Of a stretch of DNA of 64,000 nt, positions 1 to 11,800 are shown piece after piece; the first letter of the stretch is position 1, and each line of letters starts with the position of its first letter. Source of the stretch: Ctenosaura bakeri (Eukaryota; Chordata; Lepidosauria; Squamata; Iguanidae). A program made the translations under genes and the position numbers. The stretch covers positions 186,001 through 250,000 of the forward strand of contig CAOLHI010002117.1 of the NCBI GenBank assembly GCA_948474755.1. Direction: 5' to 3'. The notes under the pieces were generated by a model, which saw only the letters and a program-made list of their open reading frames with translations, had not been told where the DNA came from and did no database searches.

Positions 1-1702
1 TCCAGACTGTTGTGTGTTGGCTAGAGGTCATTCCACGTTGAGACCTGACTTCTAAGTTGCATTTCCAAGGGTTCTAAACAACACCACATGTCTTCCTGAT
101 TATTTTGATGTTGCTGCAAAATATTTTCTTGGCCCTGGAAGAGATGGAAGAAGGGAAGCACGTGGCAAGTGAGGGATTCGGGGCTACAATGGAAAAGTGG
201 CTGATGTTTGCAGGATCCAGAGCCCGCTTCTCATTTTTTACAGCAAATGGCTCTGAAACCCTTCTTTTGCTGGCCTCTCTGAATGAAAAACCCTGGAAAT
301 TGTAATTCCATGAGACAAATATGGTATTTCTGTGAGCGAATTGTCTAGGTGCTGAAGAAACAGTAATTGCTTCAATTCTTTAAAGGTGAGGAAGGAAGGA
401 GAAGGTGAAAATACAACAACTCAGTTTGCAAAATAGATGTGCCTTCCAGTTGGGTTGTCCTTGTTACCTTCAGTGGCCCAAAATAAATGATGTGAATCAT
501 GGATTTGGGGCTACAGTTGTACACATATCTGGAAGTGAGTTTACTCTGAAGTAAAGTATTCATAGGATTGTGTTGTTTAACATACACTTTTTGAAGACTG
601 TCCAGGACAGGGGTTGTGGACAGAACAAAAATATTTTGGCACTGCAGCCTTAGGTGCCTCTTCCTTTGGTAGAGCTCGGATACGAGATTTCTGCTTTCAG
701 AATGCAGACTTTTTACTATTGATAAAATCATGGCTGTGAATTGGATTACTTTGAATTGAATTGTTTCTTGATCTGGTGTCACTTTTCCCACTCCAGAGCC
801 AGCTTTTGAAACAAGTAGACCTTATTTGATGATTGAAAACCAAAGTGGTCCTTCCAGAGGAGGAATGGCTAATTCTCTGGGGGTCTGGTAACCACTTTTC
901 AGTCTTAAAACTGGCTCCAGGCTGCATCAACTTCCAAAGACAACATAGTAAATGTACAGATGTCTGCTCCCAGTCTTATAAAAACAGGTTCATAGATGGG
1001 GATCAAAGTTGGGGGGAGCATATATCAGGTTTTAGTTCAAAATTGCTGCTCTTGGAGGTTTCCAGAAGTTAAAGTCACTTTGGGGCTGAAATTTTTTGGG
1101 GGGCCAGGGTTAAGAAGAGGATGGAGTTTGGGGAGCATCAAAAGAGTCCTCAGGGCCAAGACACAATCTATGGATCACCAGTTTCTCCTCTGTTCATAGA
1201 GTTAGTGGGTTCATTTTGGAGTAAATAGACTAAAGACTGGAGTTTAAAATGTCTTTATTTGTATTTTACTTGCATTTATTTGTTCAGTTCTTTCAATCAA
1301 GGGATGCATGAATTAATTTTACATTCTTTTTCCTACTCCACACCTCTTCTGAGTAGTTTTCTGCCACATAACACTCCAATGTGAAATTCCTGATTTTGGA
1401 AACAAATTTGGAATGGTTTTATCTTTGGCTCCATATAATATGCTGAAGTTTGGTACTTAGGTTTTAACCTCCCAGATTACCTGCTTCACATGGAGTAATT
1501 TTTCTCCATTTATCAGGTTTTTGCATAAACCAGTAACACAGGGAAGGCGTGGAACTGGAGTGTGTGGGGTATTAATAACTTTCTCATGTAGACGTTGGCA
1601 CCTTTTTGGAAAGAAAACGGTTGTGCCCTCTTTTCTCTCTTCCTTGAATTTGTGTGGCATATTGAGGCTTAAGCTGGCGGGTACTGATTTTTTTTCTTTT
1701 CA
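1..1702. other. Upstream non-coding stretch, no gene recognised
   Basis: No open reading frame here resembles a known protein, and no exon with paired splice sites could be supported. Short ORFs on both strands lack flanking conserved splice structure. By human synteny the upstream neighbours would be CERCAM or URM1, but I found no match to the C-terminus of either. The region is probably intergenic, or the last intron of the transcript that ends near 1740. Confidence 0.5.
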
Positions 1703-1790
1703 GTTCTGAAGAAGGAGAAATAAAATTTGCAATAAAATGATTTTGCTGCTCCTCCGCGATCTGGTTTTTGTGTGTCTTTTTTTGTCTTGT
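1703..1790 (+). terminator. Candidate terminal exon and poly(A) site of an upstream gene
   Basis: A pyrimidine-rich acceptor ending in CAG at 1701-1703 is followed by about 35 nt holding two AATAAA signals (1719-1724 and 1731-1736). A GT-rich downstream element follows at about 1760-1790. This arrangement fits a short last exon and cleavage site on the + strand. The first in-frame codons would be TTC TGA, so little or no protein is encoded. The parent gene was not identified. Confidence 0.35.
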
Positions 1791-1827
1791 TCACACTTGA
1801 GGGGTTTCAGTTAATAACGATTAGGTG

Positions 1828-1882
1828 CCTATCCCAAATCCCAGGACAGGGCTCTAACCACTACACCCTGCTGTCTCTGAAC
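1828..1882 (-). repeat. tRNA-derived SINE head fragment
   Basis: Read on the minus strand, the segment holds a box A-like GTGTAGTGGTTAGAG followed by a run typical of the tRNA-derived head of reptile SINEs. It resembles the heads at 32475 and 38735. It is a short, decayed fragment. Confidence 0.5.
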
Positions 1883-2029
1883 TCAGGCTCTCCCTGAAAG
1901 AATTGTTCTGGCCCATTCGCTTCTCTTCTGGGGAAGAGAGTCCTCCTTAATCTCTTTTCTGGGAAAAGTTATATCTCTGGGCGTTTGATGCTTTCTCTCC
2001 GCTAGGCCTCTGGCCTGGTAGCGTTCCCC

Positions 2030-2110
2030 GCACTAGTTGTCATAGCAACAGTCTTCAGCCGGGCTGGGCGCGGCGCCGTTGTGACGTCACCCGCCCTTGC
2101 CCTTAAGCGG
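2030..2110 (+). promoter_or_regulatory. ODF2: ODF2 promoter with RFX X-box and CRE
   Basis: At 2036-2049 lies GTTGTCATAGCAAC, an inverted-repeat X-box of the kind bound by RFX factors. At 2082-2089 lies a full palindromic cAMP-response element, TGACGTCA. Both sit at the start of a CpG-rich block and no TATA box is visible. RFX factors are established regulators of centriole and cilium genes, and CREB/CREM sites are typical of testis-expressed genes; both fit ODF2. Actual use is inferred. Confidence 0.6.
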
Positions 2111-2467
2111 AGGGGCGGGGCCGAGGGCCGGAGCGGGAGCAGAGGGAGCGAAGAAGGAGCGGAGGGCGCTGGTCGCGAGCGCGGCGGGGGTTTGAACGGT
2201 CCAATGGGGGAGCGGCGTGCGGCGTGCCGGAGGCGGAGCCGGAAGTCGCTGGCGGCGTCCTGGAGCTGCAGCTGTTTCTCGGCCAGTCCGTGCAGCCGCT
2301 GCAGCTGCCGGAGCTTCTGGCCTCAGCCGCCGGCGCCCCGGCCTCAGGGGGCCCATGGCAGCGCCGGGAGCGGCCGCAGCAGCAGCCTCGGCTACCGCCG
2401 CCTCGTCCACAACTTCGAGGAGATCCTGAGGCGGCGCCTCCGGGGCCGCATGAGAGCTTCATGGTGG
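2100..2467 (+). other. ODF2: CpG island and probable untranslated first exon of ODF2
   Basis: The block is very GC-rich with many CpGs. A donor-like GTGAGG at 2468 (or GTGGGT at 2464) could end a first exon. Long ORFs occur on both strands here, but they are Ala/Arg/Pro/Gly compositional artefacts of high GC. The transcription start and exact exon ends cannot be fixed from sequence alone. Confidence 0.45.
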
Positions 2468-5400
2468 GTGAGGGCGGGCGAAGCCTGTTTGGTGGGTCGG
2501 CGGCGCCAGGCCTTCTGGCGCTTTTCCTGAGGGAAAGGCGGAGGGCGGCCTCGTTTCCCGCTCCTTTGGTGTCTCCCGTAACGCCTGGGAGGGTTAGTCC
2601 TTTGGACTGCAGCTCCCATAATCCCCCAAACAGGCATGGCGGTTGTGAGGGGGGGGAAGTTTCGGTTTTAAGCTCCGTTTCCACCGCAGGAGGGTGAGGA
2701 ATACGCGTCCTTTCTCCGTCCTGCCGGGCTTCCAACTCCCATCATCCCCAGCAAGCGTGACTGGCGGCTGAGAATGACTCTGTCAGGGGTGATAGAGTTG
2801 TATTCCAACAGACTTCTCCACCCCGGGCTCAAGCCCCCCAACCAGGAGGGTTATGTGGCGGAATGATGGGAGTTCTTGTATGCATTTATTATTTGTACCT
2901 CTCCTGTATTCTGCTTTGCGGCTGGAACAGAGCAGCACAAAAGGAAAAGTGTCTCTGGGAAGGAAAGAGGAAAGCAAGAGCATTAATTCTTAATGTTGGG
3001 AGGTTCTTTGGGCTTGTTTTTAGGTGCCTTGGGCCCCGTTATTGGGAGAAAAGTGGGATATAAATGAATATAATAATAGCCATAGTCATAATACCCTGAT
3101 ACGCGTTGGCTTTGTCAGGAGATGCGCATCAGATGTCTAACCTGGATGAGGCTTAAAGTCCATAGCGCATGCTCATGTGTATGCATACTTCAAAGCCAGA
3201 TTTAGTAATAGTCATAGAATCATAGAAATGTAGAGTTGGAAGAGACCCCAGGGGCCATCCAGTCCAACCCCCTGCCATGCAGGAACACCCTCAAAGCACT
3301 CTTGACAGATGGCCATCCAGCCTCTGCTTAAAAACCCCCAAGGAAGGAGACTCCATTACACTCCATGGAGGCAGCAGATTCCACTGCCGGACAGCCCTGA
3401 CTGTCAGGAAGTTCTTCCTGAGGTTCAGGTGGAATCTCCTTTCCTGCAGCTGGAATCCATTGCTCCTTGTCCTGGTCTCTGGAGCAGCAGAAAACAAGCC
3501 CTCTCCTTCCTCTATGTGGCATCCCTTCAAATATTTAAACATGGCTCTCATGTCCCCTCTTAACCTCCTCTTCTGTCCATGTTCTCCGGTGTACAGATTA
3601 CACTGAGAAGTTGTGGAAGCGCTCTGTTCAAAGGCAACTCTGAAGAAGGGAAAGGTTGCCAGAATCCAGGTGAATGCTTCTACTGTGCAGCATAAACATG
3701 GCACAAATCTGTAGGATTTCCCATTATTTTGGCCCCACTGCTTAAAGGGCCCTGTCTCCCAAGCACTTGAAGGTGCTCTCAACCAAGTGAAGGTGGTCCT
3801 TTACATAAATAACGACAGGTCTTGCCTCTTCTTCTGTGTGAATTTGTCTCATGTCGTTTCACAGATGTGCTGGGTCTTGTGATTCTACCCACAGACGTGC
3901 TAGGCTACTGCTCAGAACACTGTATATGTGTACAGGAAGGAAGAATGTTTGGTATCTTTTCAAATGGGTGACATTTCTTATTTATGTCCTTACAGGTTGT
4001 CTCCATCTATCAGGAGTGGAATAGCGATTACAACTCAAAAAGGACTACCGTACTGTGAGGCACTCCTGGAATCTGTATGTTATTTTACCATGTAGTGTTA
4101 TCCATTCCCTGAACATGCTTACTTGCTATGCTAACTTTTAAAAGGGGGTGGTTGCCATGGGGAAGTGAGGAACTGGAAATGTACCGCTAGGCTGTGTTTA
4201 TTTCAGATAGGACACCTAGAGCTTAGAAAACAAAGCTCACAGAATGCTGGCTGCAGCATTCTGGGAACTGTAGTCTAAAAGAGTAACTTATCCAAGCTCG
4301 GAGTGTAACTCTGATTGCAGTTGGGGATGTTACCCAAATAACATGGAGGCACAGAGGCATTTATAGTCACAGTAGATAGCAGCTATATGGTAAAGAAAAA
4401 TACAAAATGGCTTCATATGTCAAAACTCTCGAGTCTGTCTGTCTGTCTGTGTGTACATATATATATTTATTGCATGAATCTTCTGTGTTGGGGGAGATGT
4501 AGTTGAAATGAAATGTTGTAGGCTAATATATGATGACGTTAAGATATATTTAGAGTCATGTCTGTACATCAGAATGTTTTATGACACTTATAATGTGAAA
4601 TCAGGGTCAGTTGCTGAATATATAGCTTCTGCTTAGTGTTTCAGAACTTCTTGAACCCACTTTTTACATTATTTTCATATAATTATGGGAAACAATTATA
4701 TAGTTTGTACATAAGGCTAAGCTGTGGCTTACTGTGATGAGTGCCTTAATGAACTCTCTATCAAGCAGTCTCTTCCCTCTCCCCCATGAGCTGTTCGGAA
4801 GCGCTAGTGAATGTTTTTCAATTGCTAATAGCTTGTTGTGACATCTAGGCACAAACAAATGAGGCCTAGTTTAACTGTGGATTTTCAGAATAAGCCACCT
4901 TTAATCTGTGGGTTTTGAAATTAGCTTGTTTAAAGAAATGATACTTAATGTTAACCCCCATTTAGGGTTCAGATGGGAAACTAGAGCTTCATAAATGAGG
5001 TTTTCACTTCCAAGCTATTTCTTGTAATTGCTACAGTGGAAGAGAGAGAAAGTAATAGTGGACAAGGCTGCAGTTTGTTTTAGCTGTTCATAATTAGGAT
5101 TTAGTGTGACACCTGAATGCTGTCATTTGATTGTCAGAACTGTTTATTTTCTTGCTTTGTCACTGTAAGAGTAAAAAGACAGAGCCAGCACTGAAGCGTG
5201 AGACTGTACTTAAGCAGTGAATATTATTCAAGATGGGCAGTGCTGTTGAAGGGAAGCCTGAATTAGAGCTAGCAAAAATGCACAGAACTCAAATGTGGTA
5301 GAGGCTTTCCTGTTAGTATTAGTCCAGGTGGAAGAATCAGGTCTAAATTATTCTTATGCCCTTTATGCATTGAAAACTAGGTTGTCAAGGAAAAGGTTTA

Positions 5401-5701
5401 GACTGCAATCCAGTGCACTGAGAATGAAGTAAGCCCCACTGTACAGAGTAAGGCTAATTTTTGAAAAAATATGCAGGAATTGGCAATGTAAGCCTAGCCT
5501 TCTTCCTGATGTTCTTGTTTTATGCAGCTCCCTAACTTTCTGGAATACTAACAGTGCAGGAGAGATTGTACTGTGTGTTTGAAGAACTGTCAAATGCTCT
5601 TTTGTTGGTCTTAAAGTAGTTACAGGTCCCCTGCCCCTAGATAGCTGTAGGTTTTTTTTTTTTTTTAAATTTGTGGCACATGGATTTGTTGTTATTTCCA
5701 G
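2468..5701 (+). other. ODF2 intron 1 (inferred)
   Basis: About 3.2 kb without coding exons. It contains the CR1 copy at 3211-3580, MITE-like fragments near 2600-2820, a CTGT/AT simple repeat near 4433-4470 and otherwise unremarkable AT-rich DNA. Confidence 0.5.
3211..3580 (-). mobile_element. CR1 LINE 3' fragment
   Basis: The left end carries the CR1-type terminus (ATAGAATCATAGAA and then GTTGGAAGAGACC). The complementary strand encodes the C-terminal end of the CR1 reverse transcriptase, including an LNLRKNFLTVRAV-type motif. The element is 5'-truncated and non-functional. It is closely related to the copy at 35022-35318 and, in the opposite orientation, the one at 22845-23095. Confidence 0.88.
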
Positions 5702-5771
5702 TCTACTTATTCACAGGTCCTTTTCTCCCCCATTCTACTGAATGCCCTTTCCCGCTTCTCGGAGAAGAACT

Positions 5772-5885
5772 ATGAAGAGCCGCTCCACAACTCCCCCTTT
5801 GCACGTCCATGTGGATGAAAATACCCCTGTCCATGTCCATATTAAAAAGGGTCAGAAAACACCACCACCACCTGCAAAACCCCAG
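5772..5885 (+). CDS. ODF2: ODF2 coding exon 1 (aa 1-38)
   Basis: This exon holds the ATG and encodes the His/Val-rich HVHVDENTPVHVHIKK motif of ODF2. It ends in phase 0 at a GTATGA donor. The 5' border of the exon is either after AG at 5701 or after AG at 5716. The last ten residues (Pro-rich) differ from the human sequence I recall. Confidence 0.93.
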
Positions 5886-8800
5886 GTATGAGTGTGCATC
5901 CAGGTGTCTTCTGTGGCTCTGCTGAGAGAGCAGATGCTCCCAGAAGCACCAGTGGAAGCTCAAGGCCTGTTTCTGCCGCTGCAGGCGTCAGTAAAAGCAA
6001 AGCAGGTTGAAGTGGTATGCCTTTGCCTGGTGTTTACTCACTCCCTGTTTAACCTTAGTGCTTCCTTTCAGAAGATGGGCATTTTATGTTATTGATCCAG
6101 AGTGTGTTTGTGGGTACTTCATTTTCCTGATCTAGCACACCCCTTTCCTTTAGGACTTCTCTTCAGATCAATACAATATTTATTTATTTAACTATACTCC
6201 AGCCTATATCAAAATGATGTCAGGACTATTTACAAATAATGTTAAAACATCAAGCACAACAGTTTAAACAATATAAATAATATAAGCATATAATATAAAT
6301 AAGCTAAAAATGAGTTAAAAACAGATGCTTCCAAGAGTAAGCATACTGAGAAATGAAACCTGGTGTCTGTCTTATTTCACTCCCCTCCTCTGTATTTTGG
6401 AAAGAAGCTGCTAAGCAAATGTAGTCACTTCATTATTAAGTAAACTTATTGGTAGTCTGCTTTTTACCACAACATGGTTGTTTCCCAGAAAAACAAATAT
6501 GGTAACAACAGTGAAGCATACTAGAACATATCCGGAGGTCACTATATTTGGTACTAAAAAGGAGTGCCTACCAACGCCAAAATGACTCAGAGATTAATTG
6601 AGGCCTACCAGCATAGAAGCTTCAGGCCCCTGATAATTCCAGTTGTTGGATGCCATGAGGTCTAGTGGTGGGTCATGGGCCACCTTGCCTCTTCTTCATG
6701 CTCACAGGGCATCACTGTTCCCAATCACGTGAGAGATCTAATTTTCCCAGGGTAACCAAGGCCTTGTCTTGCGTCATAAGAGGCCAGGCAACATGGGTGA
6801 TGTCACAATTATCTTGAATGACCCAGAACAAAAGCTGCTTTCAGTCTGGTCCCTTACTCTCCTGGCTATGCGGTATCTATATTTCTTTATCCTGAGCGTG
6901 GTTACTGCGACCGCACTGTGATGTAGAATGCGAAGCTGTTTTCCGTGGTACTGTTTTTGGAATGACTTGGTGGGGCAGCGGGGGCTGGGGTTTTCCTATT
7001 CCGTTGCACAATTTTGACCTGGAAATTGTCTGGGCAGGCATCGCTAAGGTGATGTGTTCCTTTTTGCCCCATTTTTTCTTCTCTCCACTACTGCAGCAAA
7101 AGCACAAGCAGAAAATGAAAGGGGATACCTTGAACGTGCGCCGCAGTGTCCGAGTAAAAACCAGAGTCCCCTGGATGCCCCCCGGCAAAACATCTTGCAG
7201 AGAGTCATCATACAAGTGGGAGGTATGGTGACAACAACCATTTGCCTTCGTGGCCTGGTGGTGTTACAGCTCATGACACTCCTTGTGTTGTGATCCCTCC
7301 TATTGCACCCAGGAGGAGCTAGGAACTGCTCTGGTTTGTTTTTTTTAAAAAAAACCCCTCACTTTATTGTGTAAAAATTTATAAAAACAAAATGTAAAGC
7401 AAAACATTTGACAGAAACTCCTGTGCTGGAGTGGAAGCAAAATGGGGTGAAGCTTATGTGCAAATTCCGTGATGCAGAGAGATCTTTACATTGCAATGGG
7501 GCTTTCTCTTTGAAATTATGAGGAGAGAGCATTCTCTATTAGAACCTTTGTTCCATCCTTTTCCTCTTTGACCAGGGACCAACCCATCGCCTGGAAATCA
7601 CTCCTCCAGATTCAGAAAAATTACTGTCAGTGCTTCGCCTGAGTGACCTTTCTACAGACGAGGAGGACGCCATTCACTGTAAAATGAACAAGTACGAGAA
7701 GAAGATCGACAGCTTGCTGAACGTGGTGGGCACTTTGAAAAATGAGGTGAGAATGGAATTGAACTGGTTCCCTTGCACCCAGCCTGGTTGGGCTCTTTGT
7801 TCCAAGTAGAAGTTACCTTGCTTTTGTTAGTGATGCACCTGGGCAGTATGGAGTGTTGTAACAATGGTCCAGTTCCACTCCTGGAGTTCCTTTCCCACGA
7901 CCAGTGTTCCTTTTCTTCCTCTTTTTTTTGTGTTCCAGGGGCAGAGTTCCATATTCTCATTATTTTGAATACACAGAAGTTTGAAGTCTGGTTACCTTGG
8001 TTACATTTCTTTCTGTGGCCTTTCTTGTTGGCTGCAGAGTGGTTCTTAATTTATTTGTGATTGTTTCTCCTTCTGGGTTGAAAAACTAGAGAAGCATTAA
8101 ATGAGGTGATTTGAGTTAATGAACATGCTCTGTATATGTTATAATTTGTCTCCTGTCCTCAAATTCTCCCTGTCCAGTAGCTACCTACTGTTAGAGATAG
8201 ACTGAGAGAGAGAGAGAGAGAGAGAAAGAAAGAAAGAAATGGTAAAGCTAATAGGGAAGGGTAGGATGAATGGGATAACAGGAAGGGGTAAGGTTAGTCT
8301 GTCCTTGGAGTGTGGACTTACTGCTGGAAAAGTTGTCAGTCAGGACCAAACCTGATGCCCTTTAAATATGAGGGACCCCAATAGCATGCCTAGTTTGGGG
8401 GATTATAGCCATTGTAGTCCAAACTGTAAAGAAGCTGGCCTGGAGAGCTGCCCCACCGGCTGTTCTCTGGTCAACTGTGGGTACAGCCAACCCCTCTGTC
8501 TATTGAATTAGTGTAGCTGTGTCCCCAGGTCAAGATGCCAAAACGAGATGACTCTCGGTGTGTGGCCAAGCGTCTCCTTGAAGAGCAGAAGGACGAGCTG
8601 GAAGAGGTCACTCAGGAACTGGTTGAGACGGAACACGAGAACACTGTCCTCCGGCGCAATATCGAGCGTATGAAGGAAGAGAAAGATCTGAGCATGTAAC
8701 TACACTTCTGACTTTTCTGGCTTTATAGAGGGTGGTGAGTTTGGGATCTTTGGGAGCCTTTGGGGAAATTTTCCCTCCTGAAATGTGGGCTTATGAAGAA

Positions 8801-11800
8801 TATAGAGTGTAACTCAGTTGCCAGGATGTGATAGGAGTTTCTTGAGCCAAGAGAGAGCCTTCTTCTGTAGGCAAGGGAGGACATTTTTTTTATTACTCGT
8901 GATAAAGGGCGTTTATGTTGCTGTATTATCTGTACTTGTTTTTCTTTGTAACAGGCATGCTTTTCAATTGCTTTTAAATCCGTCAATAACCTAATTATAG
9001 GTTGAAATTTGTGTGATGTGATGCTCCAAGTTTTTCTTTCTTAATCACTGCAAATAAATTCCAGCAATCCATGGAGGATTTCTAGCTTACCCTTTGCTCT
9101 AGCCTTCTCATTTTCTATTTCCCAAGAGTTTTTAAATTTTAGCAGACATCAATGTTAAAAGAGGTTGGGGTGGAAAGAGATCCTCTAACTGCGCCATGAA
9201 ACATTACAGCCAATTCTACTGCCTTGTTTTGCTGCTTGTCTAGACTGGGCCCTGGTCTCAGCCTAGTCAAGGTCTGGATCAGAGCTTTGCCTTCGAATCC
9301 CACTGTACTACTTCCACTGGGATCATGCTCAGAATGGAATAGCTCCATCCTGTCATTTTCTAGAGATGTGCTGCCCAGTTGGTTGATCCCTACCCACCCT
9401 GCACTACCCTGTTGGGGTTGACGCATTTCTTCCTTCCCAGACTCCAGAAGCGGCACTTAATGCACGAAAAGGAATGTTTGATGTCTAAGCTGGTGGAAGC
9501 TGAGTTGGACGGAGCAGCAGCTGCTAAACAGATCCAAGCCCTGAAGGACACGATTAACAAACTGAAATCGGTATGTGTTAGGGTGAGGAGAGGGGTGCAG
9601 GGTGACAGCTTTCCAGGTGGGGTGGCTGGCTGGCTCTGCCCCAGCTGAGGATGATGAGATAGGTTGTCTATCCTCCAAAGGGTCCATGTTGGTTTCTCAA
9701 TTATGACAGAAGGTAGAGTGGAAAGCATTTTTAAAGAAATGGTTAGTGAGTTTCCATTCTCTCATTCAAAGAGTTGACAAGTGAAGTTTCTCCACTATAA
9801 TACAATCCTGACATTGATTATTTTAAAGTGATCTTAAAAAAAGAAAAGAAAAAAGGTTGTCAGTTTGGAACTGCAGTTACATTTTTCACTTGTCATTATC
9901 CTGGAAATTTTCACTCTCCTTTGAGAAAAATTACAAGTTTTTTTACACCTAGGATGCTCTGAGGGCCACAAAGATGACCCAGGGGACCCCATGCAGCCTG
10001 TGAGCCACAGTTTGTCCACTTCTGCAAAGTTATACTGTTTGATAACAAATCTAAATGCCTTTGTTTCCCTTTTTGTCCCCAATTTCAGGAGAAGCACATG
10101 ACGGTTTCTGACATCAACACCCTCACGAGGCAAAAAGAGCTGCTGTTGCAGAAACTAAGTACTTTTGAGGAAACCAACCGGACACTCCGGGACCTGCTTC
10201 GCGAGCAGCACAGTCGGGAGGTGAGCGGAGGCTCATTTCTGATCGATTTGTCTCCTGATTGCTTGCTTGTCATTTGTCAAGGATCAAGTGCAGGATGGGG
10301 GATATTGTGAACTGAGAGCACTGGCTGAAATGAATTTGTGTGGTCAAACAAAGGCAGATAGGGCTTTTTAGGGCAAGAAACTGGTAGCCCTTGCAGTATT
10401 CCCAAACCCTTTTGTTGCTCCTCTGTTTTTGCCACGCAGGTTTGCCTTGTGATGAGGGGCAATGGAGAAATGATCCTAAAACAGAAATGCAAGCTATTTT
10501 CAGGAGGAAAAATATGTTTTATAATTCTTAGTACTTAACATACTGCATAATTCTGGGTTTTCTAGAAAGGGGAAGAAATGAAGGTATTATATGGAGCACA
10601 AAAAGATGGATTTTTCCTTGAAATTGACACCACTGCCCTTTCTTGAGTGAAAATCATGACTTAACAAAACCAAGAAACGGCAGAAAAAAGAATAGGAATT
10701 TGTTTAAAAAATGTTCCATGAATCTTTTATTTTTCCTTTTGTTCTACAGAAAGATTCTCAGAAATTAGCAGAGCAGCAAGCAGCACTCATGAAAAGGCTG
10801 ACTGATTCAGATGCAGAGAAAGCGGTGAATATAAACCAAAATTCACTGTGTTCTGTGTGTTGTGTGTATTTTCCTGCCAGCATATCATTAAGACTTTTTG
10901 AGATTTTTGCCATTCAAAAGTGGATGACAAGCTGAGTAACTGCAAGGGACAAGATCGTGCCCTTGAAAGAAGGAAGCTGAGGCATGAAGGTGCAATTCAG
11001 GTATAAGAGAATGCCTCTTTTGAGGCTCTCAGCCTCAGTTCCCTCATCTGTAAAATGGGAACAAAAATGCATCACTTAGGGCTGTTATAAGGATAACTGA
11101 GCGTCAGTTTTCCACTTCTTGGACAACCTTTGTTAGCACACTCCTGAGGAGTGTGTATTTTATATATTCTCACAGCTGCTTTTTCACCCAATAATTACAT
11201 AACTTTAAGAAGAGGTACCAGAGTTTATTTGCTTTCCTGTTTTCCTCTTTTCATTTAGAATTGTCTGTGTAAGATGGTAAGCCTGCATGCAAAGGATGTT
11301 TTTCTTTTTTTTATTTTTAATTTTGCTCATCACCTAGAAAATACTAGGTACTTCCTAAGGTATCATCATCTTCATGGTCTACTGTGGATCTTTAAGTCTT
11401 CAGACATTGCGTGGCTTTCAAGAGAACCTGGGTTATGGATGTCTGATGTCTGAGTGAGCACAGTTTTGTACAGTGTTTTCCCAGGGTGAGCCTCTGAGGA
11501 GCACTTTGGTCTCTAGAAGAAACGGTTGTCAAACTGTTCTTGGAAAGGACTTTAGTAAATACAGAAGAGTGGGAACAGCAGCAAAGTGTTGTGGTGTAGA
11601 GGGCTTCTCTTCACTCATCAGTTGTCAGTGGTGTGCCCTCTTCATGATACTTTGTTCTGTTCTGCACCCACACACAAGTTTTCGGTTCCTTTCCCAGCCC
11701 AAGAACAGTCAGCCAGTAATCTGTGCCTACAAACCACCCTGTAGACATTTTTTAAATATCATTTTTCTTTTCGGTAGCGCTGCAGACTTTGGGGCTGTGG

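Noticed and set aside
1..1740. URM1 or CERCAM coding exon, and the miR-219-2 hairpin, expected nearby by human synteny
   Set aside because: No match to the C-terminal text of these genes or to the miR-219 seed-containing sequence was found in the window.
2081..2735. Several 100-210 codon ORFs in the ODF2 CpG island
   Set aside because: Compositional artefacts with no domain and no conserved splice partner; the ODF2 start is at 5772.
3291..3782. 163-codon ORF on the minus strand
   Set aside because: It is largely the C-terminus of a decayed CR1 reverse transcriptase, not a host gene.
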